This document shows, piece by piece, positions 23,002-27,183 of a stretch of DNA of 27,183 nucleotides (positions are counted from its first letter, which is position 1; every line of letters begins with the position of its first letter). Under the pieces are notes generated by a model that worked only from the letters and a program-made list of their open reading frames with translations, ran no database searches and was not told the DNA's origin. The stretch lies in contig CAZFPA010000022.1 in assembly GCA_964520975.1 (NCBI GenBank), positions 1 through 27,183 on the forward strand, read 5' to 3'. The stretch comes from CAZFPA01 sp964520975 (lineage in GTDB: Bacteria > Bacillota > Negativicutes > Selenomonadales > Selenomonadaceae). Position numbers and translations under genes: made by a program.

Positions 23002-23619
23002 ATGAAATGGCCGGTACAAATATTGTTGGGCAGTCTGCTGCTCCTGAGCACTCCCGTTGCTGCTGCACCGGCGCTTGGCGGTGAGACCGGAGCGCTGACC
23101 GTGCCATCAGCGGACGCGCTGCGTCCGGGGCAGCTGCATCTGGCCTGGAGCACGGCGGAGGACGGGCATCGCAGCGCAGTGGCGTTCGGCGCCCTCAAAC
23201 GTCTGGAGCTGAGTACCCTGCACTTCGACTCGGCGGAAAAGGATACTGTGGAACTCGGTCTGAAGTATGAGCTGCAGCCGGAGACGCTGCTGCGGCCGGG
23301 TATTGCTGCAGGCGTCGAGGATATTGCGAGGGAGCGCCGCCGTTCCTTTTACGGCGTGGTGAGCAAAACGCTTCCCTATGGGCTGCGCGTGCATGCCGGT
23401 GTCGGCAATGGCCGCTATGCCGGCGGTTTTGCCTCCCTGGAGGTGCGGGCGTTTCCCAAACGGCCCGCGGGCGTATTTCCGGATCTGACGCTTTTTGCGG
23501 AGCATGTCGATGGGCATGGGGCCTATGGACTGCGGCTGGCACTCTCCCGCGGGCTGAAGGTGGAGGCCGGAGTAGATGGCTCGGCGCATTTTGCGGGCCT
23601 CAGCTATAATTACTATTGA
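23002..23619 (+). CDS. Small secreted YjbH-like putative outer membrane beta-barrel
   Basis: ATG 23002 is chosen because AGGTGG (22988-22993) is 8 bases upstream and M-K-W starts a clean signal peptide (residues 1-22, ending V-A-A-A-P); GTG 22990 is the in-frame alternative. The protein has 205 residues. After the signal, G-E-T-G-A-L-T-V-P-S-A-D-A-L-R-P-G-Q resembles the N-terminal motif of YjbH-type OM lipoproteins and barrels. The rest is a series of amphipathic strands (QLHLAWST, RLELSTLHFD, VELGLKYEL, FYGVVSKTL, LRVHAGVGNG, GFASLEVRAF, LTLFAEHVDG, AYGLRLALS) ending LSYNYY with an aromatic terminus. About 8-10 strands would fit. The function is unknown; its place between lpxD and the acyltransferase hints at an OM or LPS-related role. 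Confidence 0.75.
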   Translation: MKWPVQILLGSLLLLSTPVAAAPALGGETGALTVPSADALRPGQLHLAWSTAEDGHRSAVAFGALKRLELSTLHFDSAEKDTVELGLKYELQPETLLRPGIAAGVEDIARERRRSFYGVVSKTLPYGLRVHAGVGNGRYAGGFASLEVRAFPKRPAGVFPDLTLFAEHVDGHGAYGLRLALSRGLKVEAGVDGSAHFAGLSYNYY

Positions 23620-23660
23620 GTCCTGGAACAACAATCCTTCCGGACGATGGGGGAATGAAT

Positions 23661-24530
23661 ATGTCTTATTATCTGGCAAAAATTTTCAGCTATATCTGCT
23701 GTCTGCTGCCGGCCCGCTTTTGTGACTGGCTGGGCAATCAGCTGGGGCGCCTGACCTGGCTTGTGGTGCCGCAGAAGCGCAAGCGCATGGCCCGGGAAAA
23801 TATCCAGCGCTGTCTGGAGGTAGATGCAGCCGAGGCGGAACGCATCGCGAAGGCCAGCTGGGTGCGCTTTGGCCCCATGCTGCTGGAGGTGCTGCGTTTT
23901 CCGGTACTGCGCAATCATCTCACGGAATACGTAGAGGTTACGGGCAAGGAATACCTCGATGAGGCAATGGCCAGCGGCAAGGGCGGAGTGCTGGCAACCT
24001 CGCACAGCGGGAATTGGGAGCTCATGGGCGGCGCGCTCGCGTCGCTGGGCTGCCCCCTCGTCGGCGTTGCCATGAAGCAGAAGGAAGCCGCAATGGACCG
24101 GTTCATCAATGACTACCGCCGCATGGTGGGAATCCATGTGACCTACAAGACGAGCGTGACCCGGATGTTCCGCATGCTCAAAGAAGGATGGTTCATCGGA
24201 CTGCTCATGGATCAGGACACGAGCATGCGCGATGGCATCATTCTGCAGTTTTTCGGGCAGGAAACAAACTGCGTGCCCGGGCCGGCCGCACTGGCCCGTT
24301 CGCAGGACGCGCCGATTCTGCCGGTCTACATCACGAAGCTGCCGGACGGCCGTCATCGCCTGATGCTCCATAAGCCCATCTACGTGGAGCGCACCAGGGA
24401 CAAACAGGCCGATATCCGCCGTACGAGCCAGCAGCTCATGGATGTACTCGAGCAGCACGTGCGCGACTATCCCGAGGACTGGTTCTGGCTTCATGATCGC
24501 TGGAAATCCATCCGCCACCGTTACGATTGA
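23661..24530 (+). CDS. LpxL/HtrB-family lipid A acyltransferase
   Basis: ATG 23661 is chosen because GGGGGA (23649-23654) ends 6 bases upstream; ATG 23655 abuts it. The protein has 289 residues, the usual length. It has an N-terminal hydrophobic segment (about 5-35) for inner-membrane association, then RARENIQ-like A-R-E-N-I-Q-R, and the acyltransferase motif HSGNWE (His115, Glu120, the HX4E catalytic pair). Further conserved pieces include LLMDQD and the V-P-G-P-A-A-L-A region. The end is P-E-D-W-F-W-L-H-D-R-W, nearly invariant in LpxL/LpxM proteins. These enzymes add secondary acyl chains to Kdo2-lipid IVA. Whether it is LpxL- or LpxM-like cannot be decided. The last codons lie in an inverted repeat with 24554-24563. 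Confidence 0.92.
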   Translation: MSYYLAKIFSYICCLLPARFCDWLGNQLGRLTWLVVPQKRKRMARENIQRCLEVDAAEAERIAKASWVRFGPMLLEVLRFPVLRNHLTEYVEVTGKEYLDEAMASGKGGVLATSHSGNWELMGGALASLGCPLVGVAMKQKEAAMDRFINDYRRMVGIHVTYKTSVTRMFRMLKEGWFIGLLMDQDTSMRDGIILQFFGQETNCVPGPAALARSQDAPILPVYITKLPDGRHRLMLHKPIYVERTRDKQADIRRTSQQLMDVLEQHVRDYPEDWFWLHDRWKSIRHRYD

Positions 24531-24563
24531 AACTTCACTGTCCTCGCTGCTTTACGGTGGCGG
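24512..24563 (+). other. Inverted repeat spanning the acyltransferase stop, weak terminator candidate
   Basis: CCGCCACCGT (24512-24521) and ACGGTGGCGG (24554-24563) are perfect 10-bp arms around a 32-base loop containing the stop codon. T-rich sequence (TTTTGATTTTATT) starts 7 bases later, so a loose intrinsic terminator is possible. The rest of the gap to lpxC shows nothing beyond the lpxC promoter. Confidence 0.4.
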
Positions 24564-24675
24564 GGGCAGTTTTGATTTTATTGCCGGTGTGCGCCTTCGA
24601 TATCGTGGTTTCTTTCTTCTTGCCGGCCAATCCTTTCCGTTTTGTCGCTAAAGCGCAAAGCGCATGAAGAAAAAC

Positions 24676-24704
24676 TTGCAGGAATGGCGAATGTTTTGTA
24701 CAAT
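24676..24704 (+). promoter_or_regulatory. Sigma-A-type promoter of lpxC
   Basis: TTGCAG (24676-24681) and TACAAT (24699-24704) are separated by 17 bases. The -10 lies 31 bases before the TTG start, leaving a leader of about 25 bases. It gives lpxC, the committed step of lipid A synthesis, its own promoter. Confidence 0.75.
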
Positions 24705-24735
24705 AGAAAGAGGTATAAAGTCAGGGGGATTTATT

Positions 24736-25566
24736 TTGCAGCACCAAACTACATTAGCATCGGATGTCCGCTATACGGGCGTTGGCCTGCATTCCGGGCA
24801 GGAGGTCTGCATGACGCTGCGACCGGCCCCAGCCGATACGGGAATTGTCTTTATCCGGACGGATCTGGACGGTTCGCCGCGAATACGGGCGATATCAGAC
24901 AACGTCACATCGACCATTCGGGCGACGACAATTGAAGAAAATGGAATCAAGGTCTTTACCATCGAGCATCTTTTATCTGCCTTGCACGCTCTGCGCATCG
25001 ACAATTGCTTTGTTGAAATGAATGCCGAGGAGCCGCCGGTTGCAGATGGAAGCTCGTTGATTTTTTTTGACTTGCTGAAAAAGGCCGGGCAGCAGGAGCT
25101 GGCGGCTGAGCGACGGGAGCTCGTCATCGACCGGGTGTATCGGATTGATGATGCGGGCCGCTTTGTCATGATAGTGCCCTATGATGGCTTCCGCGTGAGC
25201 TTCACCTCAATCAACCCGCATAAGCTGGTCGGTATCCAGTACGAGGATTTCAACATTGATGCCGATACATATCGGGCGGAGCTTGCACCGGCGCGTACCA
25301 TCGCCTATGAGGCTGAGATCGAGGCCCTGCAGAAGATGGGGCTGGGGCTTGGCGGCACGATGGAGAGCGTCATCGTCTACAACGACGAGGGCTGGCTCAA
25401 TGCACTGCGCTATGAGGATGAGCTCGTGCGCCATAAGATGCTCGATGTCATCGGGGATCTGCGCCTGAGCGGCCTGATCCGTGGGCATGTCATTGCGGTG
25501 AAATCCGGCCATGCGCTCAATACGCAGCTGGCCAAACAGATTACCGAGGCGTTTCGCAAGAAATAG
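24736..25566 (+). CDS. lpxC: UDP-3-O-acyl-N-acetylglucosamine deacetylase LpxC
   Basis: The start is TTG 24736, 6 bases after AGGGGGA (24723-24729); the in-frame ATG 24664 would start upstream of the promoter. The protein has 276 residues. It begins with the family opening Q-T-T-L and the G-V-G-L-H-S-G motif. Zinc ligands and catalytic residues are present: IEHLLSALHAL with base Glu77 and ligand His78, then VRHKMLDVIGDL with His233 and Asp237, and KSGHALN with His259. This zinc enzyme makes the committed step of lipid A synthesis. It is slightly shorter than E. coli LpxC and lacks a long C-terminal tail like the one used there for FtsH degradation, so stability control may differ. The weak start codon could limit its level. 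Confidence 0.96.
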   Translation: MQHQTTLASDVRYTGVGLHSGQEVCMTLRPAPADTGIVFIRTDLDGSPRIRAISDNVTSTIRATTIEENGIKVFTIEHLLSALHALRIDNCFVEMNAEEPPVADGSSLIFFDLLKKAGQQELAAERRELVIDRVYRIDDAGRFVMIVPYDGFRVSFTSINPHKLVGIQYEDFNIDADTYRAELAPARTIAYEAEIEALQKMGLGLGGTMESVIVYNDEGWLNALRYEDELVRHKMLDVIGDLRLSGLIRGHVIAVKSGHALNTQLAKQITEAFRKK

Positions 25567-25567
25567 C

Positions 25568-25585
25568 GGGTGCCAGCAGGCACCC
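25568..25585 (+). other. Hairpin in the lpxC-fabZ gap
   Basis: GGGTGCC-AGCA-GGCACCC is a perfect 7-bp stem with a tetraloop, starting 2 bases after the lpxC stop. No T-run follows, so an RNA-stability or processing role is more likely than termination. Confidence 0.45.
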
Positions 25586-25616
25586 TGCCGATAAAATTCA
25601 GAAAGAGGGTTTTACT

Positions 25617-26057
25617 ATGATCCTGGACATAAATGAAATTCAAAAGATCCTGCCGCATCGTCCGCCGATGCTGCTGGTTGATCGTATTATCGAGCTCGAG
25701 CCGTTCAAATCGGCAACGGGTATCAAGAACATCACCATGAATGAGCCGCAGTTCCGCGGTCATTTTCCGGGGAATCCCATCATGCCGGGCGTGCTGATCC
25801 TTGAGGCCATGGCCCAGGTCGGCGGCATTGCCATGCTGTATCCGGAAGAGAACCGCGGCAAGATTGCGCTGTTCGGCGGTATGGAAAACGTGAAATTCAA
25901 GCGTCCGGTCGTGCCGGGCGATCAGCTCATCATGAAAGCTGAACTGCTGCGCGTGCGCGGTGATTTCGGCAAGCTGCATGCGGAGTCGTATGTCGGCGAT
26001 CAGTTCGCGGCACAGGGAGATTTTACCTTTGCACTGAAAAGAACCGATAATAAATGA
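25617..26057 (+). CDS. fabZ: 3-hydroxyacyl-ACP dehydratase FabZ
   Basis: This 146-residue protein is the usual FabZ length. It shows L-P-H-R-P-P-M-L-L-V-D-R near the N-terminus and the active-site helix HFPGNPIMPGVLILEAMAQ with catalytic His49 and Glu63. The central hot-dog strands FGGMENVKFKRPVVPGDQL are typical. FabZ dehydrates 3-hydroxyacyl-ACP in fatty acid elongation and competes with LpxA for the same 3-hydroxyacyl-ACP pool; fabZ-lpxA linkage is common and balances phospholipid and lipid A synthesis. AGAAAGAGGG lies upstream of the ATG. lpxA follows after an unusually long structured gap. Confidence 0.96.
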   Translation: MILDINEIQKILPHRPPMLLVDRIIELEPFKSATGIKNITMNEPQFRGHFPGNPIMPGVLILEAMAQVGGIAMLYPEENRGKIALFGGMENVKFKRPVVPGDQLIMKAELLRVRGDFGKLHAESYVGDQFAAQGDFTFALKRTDNK

Positions 26058-26072
26058 TTTATTGTTAAAAAG

Positions 26073-26224
26073 GCAAGAAAAAGCGAGATAGTCTTGCGTT
26101 ACCCCTCGAAACGGCTGAATTTGTCAAAAAATCCAGTGCAGGGATTTGCGATCATTTCGGACTATATAAATGAAGGGTCAGTAGAAAGGCTGACGAGTGA
26201 AGCCGTTTAGGCAGACTAAAGGAG
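26073..26224 (+). promoter_or_regulatory. Structured leader upstream of lpxA, unclassified
   Basis: The 176-base fabZ-lpxA gap holds several potential RNA stems: GCAAGA/TCTTGC (26073-26078 with 26092-26097), AAATCC/GGATTT (26129-26134 with 26142-26147), GTCAG/CTGAC (26177-26181 with 26190-26194), a long-range AAACGGC/GCCGTTT (26109-26115 with 26202-26208) and TTTAG/CTAAA (26206-26210 with 26216-26220). The last two are mutually exclusive, and the last one overlaps the start of the ribosome site AAAGGAG (26218-26224). TATATAAA (26163-26170) could be a -10 but has no good -35. It does not match riboswitch cores I know. Confidence 0.4.
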
Positions 26225-26233
26225 TTGGAAACC

Positions 26234-27058
26234 ATGAGAGCTGACAACAAGGTTGTCGCATATATACATGAAACTGCGGTTGTCCATCCGGGGGCGCACA
26301 TAGGAAAGAATGTTGAGATCGGACCGTATGCCGTCATTGGGGAGAATGTGGAGATCGGGGAAGGAACGAAGATCGGCCCGCATGTAGTCATCAGTGGCTG
26401 GACCAGCATCGGCCGGGATTGCCGTATATTCCAGGGCGCTTCGGTAGGCGAAGAGCCGCAGGACCTGAAATTTAAAGGCGAAAAGAGCTATGTATTCGTC
26501 GGTGACCGTACGACCATCCGTGAGTGTGCTACGATTCATCGGGCTACAGGTGAGGGCGAGGAAACCCGCATCGGCAACGACTGTTTGCTTATGGCCTATA
26601 CCCATGTCGCACATAACTGCGTAGTCGGTAACGGTGTCATCATGTCGAACGCGGCGATGATTGCAGGACATGCGGTGATCGAGGACCGGGCTGTCATCGG
26701 CGGCATGTCCGGCGTGCATCAGTTCGTGAAGATCGGCCGCAATGCGATGGTCGGCGGTGCCTCCAAGATCGTGCAGGATGTCGTACCGTATACGATTGTC
26801 GATGGGCATCCGGCCAAGGTCGTCGGACTGAACAGCGTGGGTATTTCCCGCGCGGGCATTCCAATCGATTCGCGCCGCAACATCAAGAAAGCCTATAAGC
26901 TGCTTTACCGGTCGGGATTGAGCCTGGCCCAGGCCATTGAGATGATAGAGCAGGAGGTCGATTCCTGTGAAGAGGTCGATCATTTCCTGCGTTTCCTGCG
27001 CAATGCAGAGCGCGGAATCTGCCGCGGACGCCGCGAGTCGGAAAGCCGCGAGGACTGA
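26234..27058 (+). CDS. lpxA: UDP-N-acetylglucosamine acyltransferase LpxA
   Basis: ATG 26234 is chosen because AAAGGAG (26218-26224) is 9 bases upstream; the in-frame TTG 26225 abuts it. The protein has 274 residues. The N-terminal two thirds are hexapeptide repeats forming a left-handed beta-helix (A-x-I-G-x-N-V-E-I-G-P-Y-A-V-I-G). LpxA-specific motifs are GEEPQDLKFKGE (about 73-84), I-R-E-C-A-T-I-H-R-A-T, and LMAYTHVAHNC with the catalytic His at about 127. The C-terminal part is helical (AYKLLYRSGLSLAQAIEMIE). LpxA makes the first, reversible acylation of UDP-GlcNAc in the cytoplasm. The next gene, lpxI, starts 25 bases downstream. Confidence 0.96.
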   Translation: MRADNKVVAYIHETAVVHPGAHIGKNVEIGPYAVIGENVEIGEGTKIGPHVVISGWTSIGRDCRIFQGASVGEEPQDLKFKGEKSYVFVGDRTTIRECATIHRATGEGEETRIGNDCLLMAYTHVAHNCVVGNGVIMSNAAMIAGHAVIEDRAVIGGMSGVHQFVKIGRNAMVGGASKIVQDVVPYTIVDGHPAKVVGLNSVGISRAGIPIDSRRNIKKAYKLLYRSGLSLAQAIEMIEQEVDSCEEVDHFLRFLRNAERGICRGRRESESRED

Positions 27059-27082
27059 TAATTCATAAATTCGGAGGATGAC

Positions 27083-27183
27083 ATGGAGAAAATAGGACTG
27101 CTTGCCGGCATCGGCAGACTCCCGGTAGAATGTGCCAAGGCTGCCAAGGCTTTGGGCTATGAGGTCTACGCGGTAGCACTGCT
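27083..27183 (+). CDS. lpxI: UDP-2,3-diacylglucosamine pyrophosphatase LpxI, N-terminal fragment
   Basis: An ATG at 27083 preceded by CGGAGGA (27072-27078) opens a frame that runs off the window. The 33 visible residues read MEKIGLLAGIGRLPVECAKA followed by A-K-A-L-G-Y-E-V-Y-A-V-A-L. This matches the start of LpxI (DUF1009): G-L-I-A-G-x-G-x-x-P and A-R-x-x-G-x-x-V-x-V-V-A. LpxI hydrolyses UDP-2,3-diacylglucosamine to lipid X, replacing LpxH in many diderms. Its place straight after lpxA fits the pathway order. Confidence is limited by the short visible length. Confidence 0.8.
   Translation, partial: MEKIGLLAGIGRLPVECAKAAKALGYEVYAVAL

Noticed and set aside
24442..24651. Small + strand frame (69 codons) across the acyltransferase stop
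   Set aside because: It mostly overlaps the acyltransferase in another frame, lacks a ribosome site and has no recognisable feature.
26058..26233. Known riboswitch (cyclic-di-GMP, SAM, TPP, cobalamin, preQ1, THF) upstream of lpxA
   Set aside because: None of the conserved core motifs I know for these classes was found; only unclassified stems are reported.
1..27183. CRISPR array, tRNA/rRNA genes, insertion sequence transposase or prophage genes
   Set aside because: No regularly spaced direct repeats, tRNA-like cloverleaf, rRNA stretch or transposase/integrase motif was seen.

Overview
The window reads as part of the outer-membrane (OM) biogenesis supercluster of a diderm Firmicute (class Negativicutes), most likely a Selenomonadaceae-type genome (Selenomonas/Mitsuokella-like). 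The reasons are the gene order (mlaEFD, tolC, tamB, sigma factor, bamA, several skp/ompH genes, lpxD, lpxL-like, lpxC, fabZ, lpxA, lpxI), Firmicutes-style strong AGGAGG ribosome binding sites and sigma-A-like promoters, and the fusion of a beta-rich OM-type tail to MlaD known from Veillonella. The genus is inference. All genes are on the + strand.

Layout. (1) 1-1359: 3' part of an S55 (SpoIVB-type) peptidase-domain protein, closed by a strong terminator. (2) 1521-5589: a TetR-family regulator with a perfect 28-bp palindrome at its promoter, then a lipoprotein HlyD-type adaptor and two paralogous ABC-2 permeases; no ATPase gene lies in this operon. (3) 5757-10273: mlaE-mlaF-mlaD and tolC. (4) 10427-16251: tamB, a sigma-70 family factor and a single-TM Ala/Pro-rich protein. 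(5) 16365-19627: bamA (TTG start) and an unrecognised secreted protein with a beta-rich C-terminus ending in Phe. (6) 19776-21896: three consecutive Skp/OmpH-like genes (secreted, membrane-anchored, lipoprotein). (7) 21912-27183: lipid A genes lpxD, a small YjbH-like putative barrel, an LpxL/HtrB-type acyltransferase, lpxC (TTG start), fabZ, lpxA and the start of lpxI.

Together the genes would cover phospholipid traffic between membranes (MlaEFD, TamB), OM protein delivery and insertion (Skp paralogues, BamA), efflux/secretion (TolC, HlyD/ABC-2) and lipid A synthesis. The sigma factor plus membrane protein in the middle is a candidate envelope-regulatory pair.

The most unusual signal is at the tamB-sigma junction. 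A 160-nt nested inverted repeat (14755-14914, 18-bp perfect outer arms) sits between a near-perfect Shine-Dalgarno (14742-14751) and the most probable start codon of the sigma gene (ATG 14920). If the RNA folds, the effective SD-to-AUG spacing becomes 8 nt, so the hairpin may act as a structural bridge that makes sigma-factor translation dependent on RNA folding. No tRNA, rRNA, CRISPR array, transposase gene or frameshifted gene was seen, and no gene-free stretch exceeds about 210 bases.
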